Source: Pseudarthrobacter sp. NamB4
GTDB lineage: Bacteria; Actinomycetota; Actinomycetes; Actinomycetales; Micrococcaceae
Reading direction: 5' to 3'
Length of the DNA stretch: 64,000 nt
Assembly: GCF_005796185.1 (NCBI RefSeq)
Contig: NZ_VAHM01000012.1
Coordinates: forward strand, 62,001 to 126,000
Position numbers and translations under genes: made by a program. Every line of letters starts with the position of its first letter. Within the stretch, counting starts at the first letter, position 1. Below the pieces are notes generated by a model. The model searched no databases, was not told where the DNA came from, and saw nothing but the letters and a program-made list of their open reading frames with translations. This document shows positions 17,228 to 26,769 of the stretch, piece by piece.

Positions 17228-18144
17228 GGGTCCTGTTTGCGGGGACGCCCGGGGTCGCCGTCCCCTCCCTTGACGCGCTGGCGAAAGCCGGCTTCGACAT
17301 TGCTGCGGTGCTGACGCGTCCTGACGCGCCGGTGGGGCGGAAACGCGTGCTTACGCCGTCGCCCGTGGCCGCACGCGCTGCGGAACTGGGGATTGAGGTC
17401 ATCCACGCGGCCCGCATCGACGCCGATACAACTGCGAAGATCTCGGCAGTTGAGCCGGACGTCGCTGCCATCGTTGCCTACGGCGGGCTGGTCCCCGCCG
17501 CTGCACTGGGCGTACCCCGGCACGGCTGGATCAACCTGCACTTCTCCCTGCTCCCTGCGTGGCGCGGAGCTGCGCCCGTGCAGCGGTCCATCATGGCAGG
17601 GGACGATGTCACCGGGGCAGTCACCTTCCTGCTCGAAGAAGGGCTGGACACGGGGCCGGTCTTCGGAACGGTGACTGAATCTGTGGGACCCGAGGATACT
17701 GCCGGGCAACTCCTGGAACGGCTGTCCCACAGCGGCGCGGTCCTCCTGGCGCAGACACTGTCCGCCATAGAGGCGGGCAAGGCCTCGCCCCAGCCGCAGT
17801 CCGGTGAGGTATCGCTGGCGCCGAAACTGACCCTGGAGGACGGCCGCCTCAACTGGCGCCATCCTGCGCTGGCCATCGGGCGGCAGGCCCGGGGCGTCAC
17901 CCCGGAACCCGGTGCGTGGACTCTGCTGGACGGGCAGCGCGTGAAGCTGGAACCGGTCCGGCTCCGGCCCGACATCAGCAGCCTTGCACCCGGAGCCGTC
18001 TCCGTCAATGGCAAAAGTGTATTGGTGGGCACGGGCTCGCACGCGGTGGAACTGACCAGGATCCAGCCTGCGGGCAAAAAGATGATGGCTGCTGCCGACT
18101 GGGCACGCGGCATGGCTTCCCTTGAAAGCGTGGTGTTCGAATGA
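17224..18144 (+). CDS. fmt: Methionyl-tRNA formyltransferase
   Basis: Formylates initiator Met-tRNA using 10-formyltetrahydrofolate. The 306-residue protein has the N-terminal Rossmann formyltransferase domain (VLFAGTPGVAVPSLDAL, then NLHFSLLPAWRGAAPVQ, the folate and active-site signature, and LDTGPVF) and the C-terminal tRNA-binding domain from about 205. It starts at GTG 17224 inside the def stop and its own stop overlaps the rsmB ATG, so def-fmt-rsmB is one translational unit. Confidence 0.96.
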   Translation: MRVLFAGTPGVAVPSLDALAKAGFDIAAVLTRPDAPVGRKRVLTPSPVAARAAELGIEVIHAARIDADTTAKISAVEPDVAAIVAYGGLVPAAALGVPRHGWINLHFSLLPAWRGAAPVQRSIMAGDDVTGAVTFLLEEGLDTGPVFGTVTESVGPEDTAGQLLERLSHSGAVLLAQTLSAIEAGKASPQPQSGEVSLAPKLTLEDGRLNWRHPALAIGRQARGVTPEPGAWTLLDGQRVKLEPVRLRPDISSLAPGAVSVNGKSVLVGTGSHAVELTRIQPAGKKMMAAADWARGMASLESVVFE

Positions 18145-19742
18145 GCGGGTCCGGCGGAAATTCAGGCGGGCGCAGCAACGCCGGACGCGGGGGACCAGGC
18201 AATGCCGGCGGCAACGCCGGACAGGGCGGCGGCCGTGGCAAGGGAGGGCCCCGGGACAACAGCCGGCGCGATGCCAAGGGCCGCGAACGCAACCGCGGTC
18301 CGCAGCGCAGCTATACGGAGAATGCGCCATCCCAGCGAACCCGCCGGGCTGATCCCGCCAGGCTGGTGGCCTTCGAGGTCCTGCGCGCAGTTGCATCCGA
18401 GGACGCCTATGCGAACCTGGCGCTCCCTGCCCGGATCCGACATCACGGACTGGACAAACGCGACGCCGGTTTCGCCACCGAGCTCACCTACGGGGCCCTT
18501 CGCGGCCAAGGCACCTATGATGCTATCCTCGCCCGCTGCGTGGACCGGCCGCTGGACCAGCTTGAACCTGCCGTCCTGGACGCACTCCGCATCGGAGTCC
18601 ACCAGCTGCTGGCCATGCGCGTCCCGGCACATGCCGCGCTCGACCAGACTGTCGGCCTGGCACGCGCCGTCATCGGCGCCGGCCCCTCAGCCCTCATCAA
18701 CGCGGTGCTGCGCAAAGTCGCCGCCCACACCCTTGACAAGTGGCTGGAGCTGCTGGTCTCCGGGGAAACAGACGAAACCAAAGTCGCCGCACTGCGCCAT
18801 GCCCACCCGGAATGGATAGTCCGCGCCATGCGCCAGTCGCTGGTGGCGCACGGGCGGTCGGCTGCAGAAATTCACGAACTTCTGGAGGCGGACAACGCAG
18901 CCCCCGTGGTGAACCTCGTAGCCCTTCCGGGCCTGGGGAACCTGAATGAGGCGCTGGAACACGGCGCCGTGCCCGGCCAACTGGTCGAAGATTCGGCCCT
19001 CTCCAGCGGCGGGGACCTGGGGCGGTTCCCCTCCGTCCGGGAAGGGACCATGCGCGTCCAGGACGTCGGTTCCCAGCTGGTGGCCCGGGCCATGGCGGCC
19101 GTCGACCTTCACCACGGTGCGGACGGGCCGGACAGTGGCCGGCCCGAAACCTGGCTGGACTTGTGCGCCGGTCCCGGCGGCAAGGCCGCGCTGCTGGGCG
19201 CCCTGGCCAGGCAGCGGGGCGCCACTCTGCTGGCCAACGAGATGGCACCCCACCGGGCCAGGCTGGTAACCCAGGCCCTCGCGGCGGTGCCGCGGGAAAC
19301 GTGGCAGGTCCGGACGGGGGACGGGCGCGAGGTGGGTTCGGAACAGCCGGAAGCCTTTGACCGTGTCCTGGTGGACGTTCCGTGCAGCGGCCTGGGTGCG
19401 TTGCGCCGCCGGCCGGAGTCCCGCTGGCGCCGTTCGCCCAAGGACCTGGCGGACCTGGGTCCGCTGCAGCGCGAACTCCTCGCTTCGGCCCTGGCTGCCG
19501 TGCGGCCCGGGGGAGTGGTGGCGTACGTGACATGTTCGCCGCATCCTGCCGAGACCACCGCCGTCGTGTCAGACGCCCTTCGCAAGCGTGACGATCTTGA
19601 ACTCCTCGACGCCGGCGCTGCGCTGGATGCCGTCAGCCTGCCTGGGAAGCTGGACGCCGGCCACGATTCCACTGCCCAGCTCTGGCCGCATGTCCACGGA
19701 ACCGACGCCATGTTCCTCGCGCTCATCCGCAAGAAGGCCTGA
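18141..19742 (+). CDS. rsmB: 16S rRNA cytosine-5 methyltransferase, RsmB/NOP family
   Basis: A 533-residue enzyme. Residues 1-70 are a Gly/Arg/Asn-rich disordered extension, then a NusB-like RNA-binding domain (about 70-205), then the SAM methyltransferase domain with [12 protein letters not shown] (about 341-352), [15 protein letters not shown] (Cys415) and [12 protein letters not shown] (catalytic Cys465). Known RsmB methylates C967 of 16S rRNA. The ATG overlaps the fmt stop (ATGA). The RGG-like tail may help RNA binding, which is inference. Confidence 0.93.
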   Translation: MSGSGGNSGGRSNAGRGGPGNAGGNAGQGGGRGKGGPRDNSRRDAKGRERNRGPQRSYTENAPSQRTRRADPARLVAFEVLRAVASEDAYANLALPARIRHHGLDKRDAGFATELTYGALRGQGTYDAILARCVDRPLDQLEPAVLDALRIGVHQLLAMRVPAHAALDQTVGLARAVIGAGPSALINAVLRKVAAHTLDKWLELLVSGETDETKVAALRHAHPEWIVRAMRQSLVAHGRSAAEIHELLEADNAAPVVNLVALPGLGNLNEALEHGAVPGQLVEDSALSSGGDLGRFPSVREGTMRVQDVGSQLVARAMAAVDLHHGADGPDSGRPETWLDLCAGPGGKAALLGALARQRGATLLANEMAPHRARLVTQALAAVPRETWQVRTGDGREVGSEQPEAFDRVLVDVPCSGLGALRRRPESRWRRSPKDLADLGPLQRELLASALAAVRPGGVVAYVTCSPHPAETTAVVSDALRKRDDLELLDAGAALDAVSLPGKLDAGHDSTAQLWPHVHGTDAMFLALIRKKA

Positions 19743-19830
19743 ACGAAGCAGGCCCGAAACCGCCGCACCCGTGGCGGCGGCCGTACTGCGCTTCAAAAAC
19801 CCGCTTCCGCAATCAGAGAAAGGCAGTCCC

Positions 19831-20511
19831 GTGACGCAATGCTGCATCAACCCGAGCATCCTCTCCGCCGACTTCGTGAACCTTGAGGCCGAGCTGCAGC
19901 GCATCAGCACCGCTGACGCAGTGCACGTGGATGTCATGGACAACCACTTCGTCCCCAACCTGACCATCGGGCTGCCCGTGGTGCAGCGGATCCAGGCCGT
20001 GAGCCCCGTCCCCCTCGATGCGCACCTCATGATCGCCGACGCCGACCGGTGGGCCCCCGGCTTCGCCGACGCAGGCCTGTCCTCGGTGACATTCCACGCG
20101 GAGGCGTCCATCGCCCCCGTCAAGCTCGCCCGGGAACTTCGCAGCAGGGGAGCAAAAGCAGGCATGGCCCTTCGTCCTGCAACTCCCGTTGACCCCTACC
20201 TGGACATGCTGTCCGAACTGGACATGCTGCTCATCATGACTGTTGAGCCCGGGTTCGGGGGCCAGGCATTCCTTGACCTCACCCTGCCCAAGATCCGCCG
20301 GGCGCGCGCCGCCATCGACGGCTCAGGGATCAACGTTGCCCTCCAGGTTGACGGCGGCATCACCGAGGAGACCATCGTCCGCGCCGCCGAAGCCGGGGCC
20401 AACGTCTTTGTTGCCGGCTCGGCCGTCTACGGTGCGGAGGATCCGGAGGCCGCCATCAAGCGGCTGCGCGCGGAGGGGAGCCGGACGTTACGTCCGGCGT
20501 CGGCGGAATAA
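19831..20511 (+). CDS. rpe: Ribulose-phosphate 3-epimerase
   Basis: A 226-residue TIM-barrel epimerase interconverting ribulose 5-phosphate and xylulose 5-phosphate in the pentose phosphate pathway. Family motifs are [26 protein letters not shown] (metal and acid residues), [16 protein letters not shown] and VDGGI. The start is GTG 19831 with AGAAAGG upstream; codons further up are out of family. It lies just before the FMN riboswitch. Its product, ribulose 5-phosphate, is also a RibB substrate, which fits the location. Confidence 0.95.
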   Translation: MTQCCINPSILSADFVNLEAELQRISTADAVHVDVMDNHFVPNLTIGLPVVQRIQAVSPVPLDAHLMIADADRWAPGFADAGLSSVTFHAEASIAPVKLARELRSRGAKAGMALRPATPVDPYLDMLSELDMLLIMTVEPGFGGQAFLDLTLPKIRRARAAIDGSGINVALQVDGGITEETIVRAAEAGANVFVAGSAVYGAEDPEAAIKRLRAEGSRTLRPASAE

Positions 20512-20551
20512 CCGGGTGCCAGTGCCGGTTGTGGCACAATAACAACACACA

Positions 20552-20697
20552 TACGTGCTCCGGGGTCGGTGTAAGTCCGAACCGGCGGTGACAGTCCGCG
20601 ACCCGCGAGCCGGTGGTTTCCCTGGAAGCCCCGGCGGACGGTTGAACCGGTGGAATTCCGGTACCGACAGTTAAAGTCTGGATGAGAGAAGCACGTA
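20552..20697 (+). ncRNA. FMN riboswitch (RFN element)
   Basis: The P1 stem TACGTGCT (20552-20559) pairs with AGCACGTA (20690-20697). Between them are RFN landmarks: CGGGGTCGGTGTAAGTCCGA, ACCGGCGGTGACAGTCCGCG, GGAATTCCGGTACCGACAGT and CTGGATGAGAGAAG. The element binds FMN and is expected to shut down the downstream riboflavin operon when FMN is plentiful. Confidence 0.95.
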
Positions 20698-20721
20698 CAG
20701 CTGTATCTGTGGGGCCGTCCC

Positions 20722-20813
20722 GGCTCCGCAGCCTTCTGCTGTCGTAGATCCCCGGAGCCATCGCGGTTCGAGAGGGAAGGAACGACACGGGAATGAACCC
20801 CAAGCGATGGCTC
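20722..20813 (+). promoter_or_regulatory. Putative riboswitch expression platform with alternative hairpins
   Basis: GGCTCCG (20722-20728) can pair with CGGAGCC (20753-20759), while GAGCCATCGC (20755-20764) can pair perfectly with GCGATGGCTC (20804-20813). The two share bases 20755-20759, so they exclude each other. The second encloses the leader ORF start and its GGGAAGG ribosome binding site. No U run follows, which suggests control of translation or Rho access rather than intrinsic termination. Confidence 0.5.
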
Positions 20814-20876
20814 TTCAATGCCGAATGCCCTGCCGCTTCAGCGGGGGGCACACCTGCCGCAGTGGTTGCGGCATGA
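20793..20876 (+). CDS. Short leader ORF overlapping the ribD start
   Basis: A 27-codon frame begins MNPKRWLFNAEC and ends in TGA at 20874-20876. That TGA overlaps the ribD ATG at 20873 (ATGA). AGGGAAGGAA lies upstream at a suitable distance, a better ribosome binding site than any seen in front of ribD itself. The frame lies within the alternative-hairpin zone of the riboswitch leader. It could be a leader peptide that couples ribosomes into ribD. Expression is not shown and the peptide resembles nothing I know. Confidence 0.45.
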   Translation: MNPKRWLFNAECPAASAGGTPAAVVAA

Positions 20877-22057
20877 CGGCGGGCCGCATGACTTCTGCCG
20901 GCAGAGCCGGCGCTGCCCTCCACCAGGACCACCCGCTCCGGCCCGCGACGGGAGTGACCACCGCTTTTGCCCCGGCCGAAACCGAGGCCATGGAGGTTGC
21001 CCTGGAAGCAGCCCTGCGCGGGCCACGGGGCGCAAATCCGCTGGTGGGCGCCGTCGTCATTGATCCTGAGGGCAGGCGCCTCGTCACCGGTTTCCACCGC
21101 GGGGCCGGCACAGCGCATGCAGAGGCGGACGCGATCGCCCAGGCAACAGCCGCCGGCATGGACCTTTCCGGCTGCACCATGATGGTCACGCTGGAGCCCT
21201 GCAACCATGTGGGGCGGACCGGTCCCTGCGCCGGGGCGATCATCGCCGCCGGAATCACCGACGTCGTCTACGCAGTTGATGATCCCCATGACCCGGCAGC
21301 GGGTGGGGCAGCAACCCTGCGCGCAGCCGGGATCCGCGTCCGCAGCGGGCTTGGAGCCGCTGAATCCCTGGAGCTGAACCGCCAATGGTTTGAGGCGGTG
21401 GCGGCAAGAAGGCCGTTCGTTACCCTTCACATCGCACAAACGCTGGACGCCCGGATTGCGGCGGAAGACGGCACCAGCCAGTGGATTTCCAGCCCTGAAT
21501 CCCTCGCGGACAACCACGCCATCCGGGCCCGAATCGACGCCATCCTGGTAGGAACCCAGACAGTCCTGGTGGACAACCCGCGGCTTACTGCGCGCGGTCC
21601 CCAGGGGGCGCCGGCAGCGAAGCAGCCCCTGCGGGCAGTCATGGGGCTGCGGGATGTCCCCGCCGATGCCGCCGTCCGGGGCAGTGACGGACTGATCACC
21701 CACCTTCGCACGCGCGATCCCCGGGAGGCGCTGTCACTGCTGTACGGAAGCGGCATCCGCCACCTCATGGTGGAGGGAGGCTCAAGAATCCTGAGCGCGT
21801 TCCTCACGGCTGGCCTTGTGGACGAACTGATCGTCTACCTGGCACCCACCCTTCTCGGTTCCGGCACCCCGTCCTTGGACGGCCTTGGCGTCGCCACCCT
21901 TTCCGACGCCCAGCAATGGGAGTGGGACGGATCCGACGGCGGCGCCGTGCGCACGCTGGGCCGGGACCTCAGACTCCACCTAAGACCGCAACGGACCGTT
22001 GCCCTAGACCCCAAACCAAACAGCGCCAGCGCGAAGCAAGCCCAGGGAGGCCACTGA
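20873..22057 (+). CDS. ribD: Bifunctional riboflavin deaminase/reductase RibD
   Basis: Carries out steps two and three of riboflavin synthesis, deamination of the pyrimidine then reduction of the ribosyl side chain. The deaminase domain has HAEADAI and PCNHVGRTGPC for zinc and catalysis. The reductase domain (RibD_C) starts near VTLHIAQTLDARIA and includes MVEGGSRILSAFL. I choose ATG 20873 because it overlaps the leader ORF stop; ATG 20888 and GTG 20954 are alternatives that leave both domains intact. The stop overlaps ribE (TGATG). Confidence 0.92.
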   Translation: MTAGRMTSAGRAGAALHQDHPLRPATGVTTAFAPAETEAMEVALEAALRGPRGANPLVGAVVIDPEGRRLVTGFHRGAGTAHAEADAIAQATAAGMDLSGCTMMVTLEPCNHVGRTGPCAGAIIAAGITDVVYAVDDPHDPAAGGAATLRAAGIRVRSGLGAAESLELNRQWFEAVAARRPFVTLHIAQTLDARIAAEDGTSQWISSPESLADNHAIRARIDAILVGTQTVLVDNPRLTARGPQGAPAAKQPLRAVMGLRDVPADAAVRGSDGLITHLRTRDPREALSLLYGSGIRHLMVEGGSRILSAFLTAGLVDELIVYLAPTLLGSGTPSLDGLGVATLSDAQQWEWDGSDGGAVRTLGRDLRLHLRPQRTVALDPKPNSASAKQAQGGH

Positions 22058-22698
22058 TGTTTACCGGAATAATCGCCGAACAAGGGCACGTTCTGTCCGT
22101 CGAAAGGGACGGGGACGCCAGTGCCACCGTCCGCCTGTACGCGCCCCACAGCACCGAAGGCCTCGCCCTGGGCGGGTCCATCGCCGTCAACGGGGTTTGC
22201 CTCACGGCAACCGGAATCGACGGCAAGGACTTCAGCGTGGACGTCATGGGGGAGACCCTGGTCCGCAGCACCATCGGGGAACTGGTCCCGGGCGACTCCG
22301 TGAACCTTGAGCGCTGCGTCCCCGCAGGCGGCCGGCTGGACGGCCACGTGGTGCAGGGGCACGTGGACGGCGTCGGCGTGCTGCTGGAACGCGAGGCCCT
22401 GGGAAACTGGGAGCGCCTCCGCTTCGGTGTCCCCGCCAACCTTGCCCGCTACATTGCGGAAAAGGGCTCCATCGCCATCGACGGCGTCTCGCTGACGGTC
22501 ACGGCAGTCAGTGCGGCCACGGAGCAGGAGCCCTGGTTTGAGGTGGGGCTCATCCCCACCACCCTGGCCGAAACCGGGCTCGGCGCCAAGGCCACGGGCA
22601 GCCGGGTCAACCTGGAAGTTGACGTCCTGGCCAAGTACACCGAACGCCTGCTGGCGTTCCGCGCGGCAGCGCCCGCCGCGGCAGGAGATGCACGATGA
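22057..22698 (+). CDS. ribE: Riboflavin synthase, alpha subunit
   Basis: Dismutates 6,7-dimethyl-8-ribityllumazine to riboflavin. The two lumazine-binding repeats are visible: [12 protein letters not shown] ... [14 protein letters not shown], and [16 protein letters not shown] ... [14 protein letters not shown]. The length of 213 residues is usual. The ATG overlaps the ribD stop and the stop overlaps ribB (ATGA), so it is tightly coupled in the operon. The symbol is ribE in most bacteria and ribC in E. coli usage. Confidence 0.96.
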   Translation: MFTGIIAEQGHVLSVERDGDASATVRLYAPHSTEGLALGGSIAVNGVCLTATGIDGKDFSVDVMGETLVRSTIGELVPGDSVNLERCVPAGGRLDGHVVQGHVDGVGVLLEREALGNWERLRFGVPANLARYIAEKGSIAIDGVSLTVTAVSAATEQEPWFEVGLIPTTLAETGLGAKATGSRVNLEVDVLAKYTERLLAFRAAAPAAAGDAR

Positions 22699-23372
22699 AC
22701 GCCGCCGTCAGCGTGGAACCGGAGACCGCTGCTGTGACTCCCGCAGCCCAGGGGCAGGTCCTGGATCCCATCGAAGAGGCGGTGCGCGCCATGGCCGCCG
22801 GCAGGCCGGTCCTGGTGGTGGACAACGAGGACCGCGAAAACGAAGGGGACATTATCTTTGCGGCCCAGCACGCCACACCGGCGCTGATGGGCTGGACCAT
22901 CAGGTACAGCTCCGGCGTCATCTGCGTCCCGTTGTCCGGGGAGCGCGCCGACGCCCTTGCGTTGCCTCCCATGGTGGCGGTCAACGAAGATGCCAAAGGC
23001 ACGGCCTACACGGTTTCCTGTGATGCGGCCGTGGGCGTCAGCACCGGCATCTCAGCCACCGACCGCGCCCTGACCGCCCGGGTGCTGGCTGATCCGCAGG
23101 CAGGTCCGGCGGACGTAACCCGCCCCGGGCATATTTTCCCGCTCCGAGCAGTTGACGGAGGTGTGCGGGAACGTCCCGGCCATACCGAAGCCGCGGTTGA
23201 CCTGTGCCGGCTCGCGGGCCTGGAACCCGTGGGCGTGATCGCTGAAGTGGTGTACGACGACGGCGAGATGATGCGCCTGGACGGACTCCGGACGTTCGCG
23301 GCGGAGCACGGCTGCCCGCTGGTCTCCATCGAAGACCTGGTCGCCTACGTCACGGAGAAGGAGAAACGATGA
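22695..23372 (+). CDS. ribB: 3,4-dihydroxy-2-butanone 4-phosphate synthase
   Basis: Makes the four-carbon precursor of riboflavin from ribulose 5-phosphate. Motifs are [18 protein letters not shown] (acidic loop with the catalytic Glu), [24 protein letters not shown] and [11 protein letters not shown]. The 225 residues contain only the RibB domain, with no GTP cyclohydrolase part, unlike the RibBA fusion common in actinobacteria. The stop overlaps the ribA ATG (ATGA), so the two activities are coupled without being fused. Confidence 0.94.
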   Translation: MNAAVSVEPETAAVTPAAQGQVLDPIEEAVRAMAAGRPVLVVDNEDRENEGDIIFAAQHATPALMGWTIRYSSGVICVPLSGERADALALPPMVAVNEDAKGTAYTVSCDAAVGVSTGISATDRALTARVLADPQAGPADVTRPGHIFPLRAVDGGVRERPGHTEAAVDLCRLAGLEPVGVIAEVVYDDGEMMRLDGLRTFAAEHGCPLVSIEDLVAYVTEKEKR

Positions 23373-24100
23373 CGGCGTCCGTAGCCGGCAATGGCCACCA
23401 CCAGGAAGGCCAACGCCCGGAACGCACCGGCAGTGGCGTGGTTCCCCATCCGGTCAGCGGGGGCCCGGTGGTGCAGCTGCCCACCGCCTTCGGGGACTTC
23501 GTGGCGCAGGCCTGGACCGACCAGGTCACCGGGGTGGAGCACCTGGCCGTTAGTTCCCCCAACCCGCCCCAGGACGGGAGGGCGCCGCTGGTCCGCCTGC
23601 ACTCGGAGTGCCTCACGGGTGATGTTTTCGGGTCCTACCGCTGCGACTGCGGTGAACAGCTGGCCTACGCACTCGAACTGATCCAGGAGCAGGGCGGAAC
23701 CCTGCTGTACCTGCGCGGGCAGGAAGGCCGCGGCATCGGCCTCGCCAACAAAATCAAGGCGTACGCGCTCCAGGAGGCAGGTTTCGACACTGTCGAGGCC
23801 AACGAGCAGCTGGGGCTGCCCGTTGACGCCCGCTCCTACAACGCCGCCGCCCAGGTGCTCGCCGAGATGGGCCTCCATGAGGTCCGCCTCCTGAGCAACA
23901 ACCCGGACAAGCAGAACAGGCTGGCCAGGGCAGGCGTGAAAGTGGTGGAGATGGTCCCCACTGAAGTACCGTCCCGCGACCAGAACATCCGCTACCTGCA
24001 GACCAAGAAGGACCGGATGGAGCACCGCCTCCTCCTGACCACACACGTGGCACCTGTGCCCGTCACCACCCCCGACACCTTCATCCACGAACAAGACTGA
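23369..24100 (+). CDS. ribA: GTP cyclohydrolase II
   Basis: Opens GTP to the first pyrimidine intermediate of riboflavin. Zinc ligands are Cys-x10-Cys-x-Cys in [33 protein letters not shown] is the catalytic region, and [12 protein letters not shown] and [12 protein letters not shown] follow in order. The N-terminal 40 residues are low-similarity and may be what remains of a domain linker. It is a standalone RibA of 243 residues directly after ribB. Confidence 0.95.
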   Translation: MTASVAGNGHHQEGQRPERTGSGVVPHPVSGGPVVQLPTAFGDFVAQAWTDQVTGVEHLAVSSPNPPQDGRAPLVRLHSECLTGDVFGSYRCDCGEQLAYALELIQEQGGTLLYLRGQEGRGIGLANKIKAYALQEAGFDTVEANEQLGLPVDARSYNAAAQVLAEMGLHEVRLLSNNPDKQNRLARAGVKVVEMVPTEVPSRDQNIRYLQTKKDRMEHRLLLTTHVAPVPVTTPDTFIHEQD

Positions 24101-24116
24101 ACGGAACACCAAACCT

Positions 24117-24605
24117 ATGAGCGGACACGGCGCCCCCGACATCGACCTCAGCACCCTCAACCCGGCGGGAATGTCGCAGCTGCGGCTGGTCATCGTTGCG
24201 GCCAGCTGGCACACCCAGATCATGGACGGGCTCCTGGACGGGGCCCTGCGCGCCGCCAAGGACGCCGGCATCAGCGATCCCACCGTCCTGCGCGTCCCCG
24301 GCAGCTTCGAGCTTCCGGTGGCTGCCGCGCGGCTGGCACCGCACTTTGACGCGGTGGTGGCGCTCGGCGTCGTGATCCGCGGCGGGACCCCGCACTTCGA
24401 CTACGTGTGCCAGGCCGCGACGTCGGGACTCACCGACGTCAGCGTGTCCACCGGTGTGCCGGTGGGCTTCGGTGTGCTCACCTGCGACAACGAACAGCAG
24501 GGCCTGGACCGCGCCGGCCTCCCCGGCTCAAAGGAAGACAAGGGCCATGAGGCCGTCACTGCGGCGCTGGCCACGGCCGTCGCGCTCAAGCAGTACCGGA
24601 GCTAG
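24117..24605 (+). CDS. ribH: 6,7-dimethyl-8-ribityllumazine synthase
   Basis: Condenses the RibD/RibA pyrimidine with the RibB butanone phosphate to form lumazine. The 162 residues show [51 protein letters not shown] and [16 protein letters not shown]. It forms icosahedral or pentameric shells in known cases. The conserved catalytic His is in GTPHFDYV. It is the last gene of the riboflavin operon, 16 bases after ribA. Confidence 0.95.
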   Translation: MSGHGAPDIDLSTLNPAGMSQLRLVIVAASWHTQIMDGLLDGALRAAKDAGISDPTVLRVPGSFELPVAAARLAPHFDAVVALGVVIRGGTPHFDYVCQAATSGLTDVSVSTGVPVGFGVLTCDNEQQGLDRAGLPGSKEDKGHEAVTAALATAVALKQYRS

Positions 24606-24709
24606 CAACCCGCAGGAGGTCGGGGCGCGGTGTGTGTTCACTCACATCGCGCCCGTCACGCAAGGGCCCGACAGGCGCCCTTCGGGCCGCAGCAAGTAGG
24701 CTGGAGGGC

Positions 24710-24973
24710 GTGAAGAATTTCGAGACGCTGTTCGCTGAGCTCAGCGAGAAGGCAGCCACCCGTCCGGAAGGCTCCCGCACCGTCGCTGAATTGGAGTCCG
24801 GTGTCCACGGCATCGGCAAGAAAGTCGTTGAGGAAGCAGCCGAGGTATGGATGGCTGCCGAATATGAATCCGATGAAGCCGCGGCCGAGGAAATCTCCCA
24901 GCTGCTGTACCACCTGCAGGTCCTGATGCTCGCCAAAGGCCTCACCCTGGAAGACGTCTACAAGCATCTGTAG
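24710..24973 (+). CDS. hisE: Phosphoribosyl-ATP pyrophosphatase
   Basis: Second step of histidine synthesis. The 87-residue all-helical protein has the MazG-like metal motif: [15 protein letters not shown] (EExxE) then [17 protein letters not shown] (ExxD-type). The start is GTG 24710 with GGAGGG upstream. It is followed 89 bases later by hisG, an order typical of actinobacteria. The remaining his genes, apart from hisF and hisI, are outside the window. Confidence 0.95.
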   Translation: MKNFETLFAELSEKAATRPEGSRTVAELESGVHGIGKKVVEEAAEVWMAAEYESDEAAAEEISQLLYHLQVLMLAKGLTLEDVYKHL

Positions 24974-25062
24974 CCACCGGTCCGGCGCGTATCCTGCCGC
25001 CGTGCCCGCCGTGGCCTGCACTGCCTGATATTTAGACCTTCACCAGTAAGAAAGATTTCCCC

Positions 25063-25923
25063 ATGCTGCGAGTAGCCGTCCCCAACAAGGGCTCCCTGTC
25101 CGAAGCCGCGTCCGCCATGCTGTCCGAGGCGGGCTACCGCCAGCGCCGCGATTCCCGCGAGCTGGTCATGGTGGACCCGGACAACGACATCGAGTTCTTC
25201 TTCCTCCGCCCCCGCGACATTGCGGTGTACGTCGGCCAGGGAACGCTCGACGTCGGCATCACCGGCCGCGATTTGCTGCTGGATGCGGAGGTGGAGGCGG
25301 AGGAACTGCTTCCCTTGGGATTCGCCGCCTCCACGTTCCGTTTCGCCGGCCCAGTGGGGGACTTCGCCAAGGTGGAGGAGCTTGAGGGCAAGCGGCTCGC
25401 CACCAGCTATGACGGCCTCCTCCGCGGCTACCTTGCCGAACGCGGCATCAGCGCAAGGGTGGTACGCCTGGACGGCGCGGTGGAATCTTCTGTCCGCCTG
25501 GGCGTTGCCGACGCCATTGCGGACGTCGTGGAAACCGGCAACACGCTGAAGGCCGCCGGGATGGAAATCTTCGGCGAGCCGATCCTGAAGTCCGAGGCTG
25601 TACTGATCCGCCGCACCGGCAAGGGCGGCGCAGCCAACGGCACAGCCAAGGAGATCGAGGTCCTGATCCGCCGCCTGCAGGGCGTCCTGGTGGCGCGCCA
25701 GTACGTCCTCATGGACTACGACATCCGCAAGGAACTGGTGGAACAGGCCGCTGCACTGACGCCGGGCCTGGAATCTCCCACCGTCTCCCCGCTGCGCGAC
25801 TCCGACTGGGTGGCCGTCAGGTCCATGGTCCCCAAGAAGGAAACCAACCGCATTATGGACGAGCTGTACGACCTCGGCGCCCGGGCCATCCTGGTCAGCA
25901 GCATCCACGCCTGCCGCATCTGA
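25063..25923 (+). CDS. hisG: ATP phosphoribosyltransferase, long form
   Basis: First and feedback-controlled step of histidine synthesis. The 286 residues make this the long, hexameric HisG with a C-terminal ACT-like regulatory domain (about 210-286), as opposed to the short HisG/HisZ type. [13 protein letters not shown] opens the catalytic domain, [10 protein letters not shown] is present, and the PRPP loop appears around [27 protein letters not shown] precedes ATG 25063. Confidence 0.95.
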   Translation: MLRVAVPNKGSLSEAASAMLSEAGYRQRRDSRELVMVDPDNDIEFFFLRPRDIAVYVGQGTLDVGITGRDLLLDAEVEAEELLPLGFAASTFRFAGPVGDFAKVEELEGKRLATSYDGLLRGYLAERGISARVVRLDGAVESSVRLGVADAIADVVETGNTLKAAGMEIFGEPILKSEAVLIRRTGKGGAANGTAKEIEVLIRRLQGVLVARQYVLMDYDIRKELVEQAAALTPGLESPTVSPLRDSDWVAVRSMVPKKETNRIMDELYDLGARAILVSSIHACRI

Positions 25924-25967
25924 TCCAGCCCGCGCAGCAGCAACAAACGAAGAATCCAGGAGCTTCC

Positions 25968-26744
25968 ATGGCAGTAGCAGTACGCGTCATCCCCTGCCTC
26001 GACGTGGACGCGGGGCGCGTCGTCAAAGGCGTTAACTTCGAGGGCCTCCGCGATGCCGGCGACCCCGTGGAGCTGGCACACCGCTACGACAACGCCGGCG
26101 CTGATGAACTGACCTTCCTCGACGTCACAGCATCCTCCGGCAACCGCGAAACCACCTTCGACGTGGTCCGCCGCACGGCGGAGGAAGTGTTCATCCCCTT
26201 GTGTGTCGGCGGCGGCGTGCGCGGCGTGGCCGAGGTGGACAAGCTCCTGCGCTACGGCGCCGACAAGGCGGCCATCAACACCGCTGCCGTGGCGCGTCCC
26301 GACGTCATTGACGAAATTACCCGGCACTTTGGTTCCCAGGTCCTCGTCCTGTCCGTTGATGCCCGCCGCACCCGCCCGGGTTCCCAGCCCACGCCGTCGG
26401 GGTTTGAAGTCACCACCCACGGCGGCCGCACCGGGACCGGAATCGACGCGATCGAGTGGGCCAGGGAAGCGGCCGACCGTGGCGTAGGGGAGATCCTGCT
26501 CAACTCCATTGATGCCGACGGCACCAAGGACGGCTTCGACCTCGAAATGATCAAAATGGTCCGGGCCGCCGTGAAAGTCCCCATCATCGCTTCGGGAGGT
26601 GCGGGGGAGCCGGCACACTTTCCGCCCGCCGTTGCCGCCGGCGCCGATGCCGTGTTGGCCGCGTCCATCTTCCACTGGGGGCCGGACAATATGATGTCGC
26701 AGGTGAAGGACGCCATCCGGGACGCAGGCTTCGAGGTCCGTTGA
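25968..26744 (+). CDS. hisF: Imidazole glycerol phosphate synthase subunit HisF
   Basis: The cyclase half of the HisFH synthase, making imidazole glycerol phosphate and AICAR. The 258-residue (beta-alpha)8 barrel has the catalytic Asp in [14 protein letters not shown] and a second Asp in LVLSVDARR. Phosphate sites CVGGGVR and IASGGAGE are intact. RBS CAGGAG lies 9 bases before the ATG. It is 44 bases downstream of hisG. Confidence 0.96.
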   Translation: MAVAVRVIPCLDVDAGRVVKGVNFEGLRDAGDPVELAHRYDNAGADELTFLDVTASSGNRETTFDVVRRTAEEVFIPLCVGGGVRGVAEVDKLLRYGADKAAINTAAVARPDVIDEITRHFGSQVLVLSVDARRTRPGSQPTPSGFEVTTHGGRTGTGIDAIEWAREAADRGVGEILLNSIDADGTKDGFDLEMIKMVRAAVKVPIIASGGAGEPAHFPPAVAAGADAVLAASIFHWGPDNMMSQVKDAIRDAGFEVR

Positions 26745-26769
26745 ACGCCACCCGCATAGCGGGCGGTTG

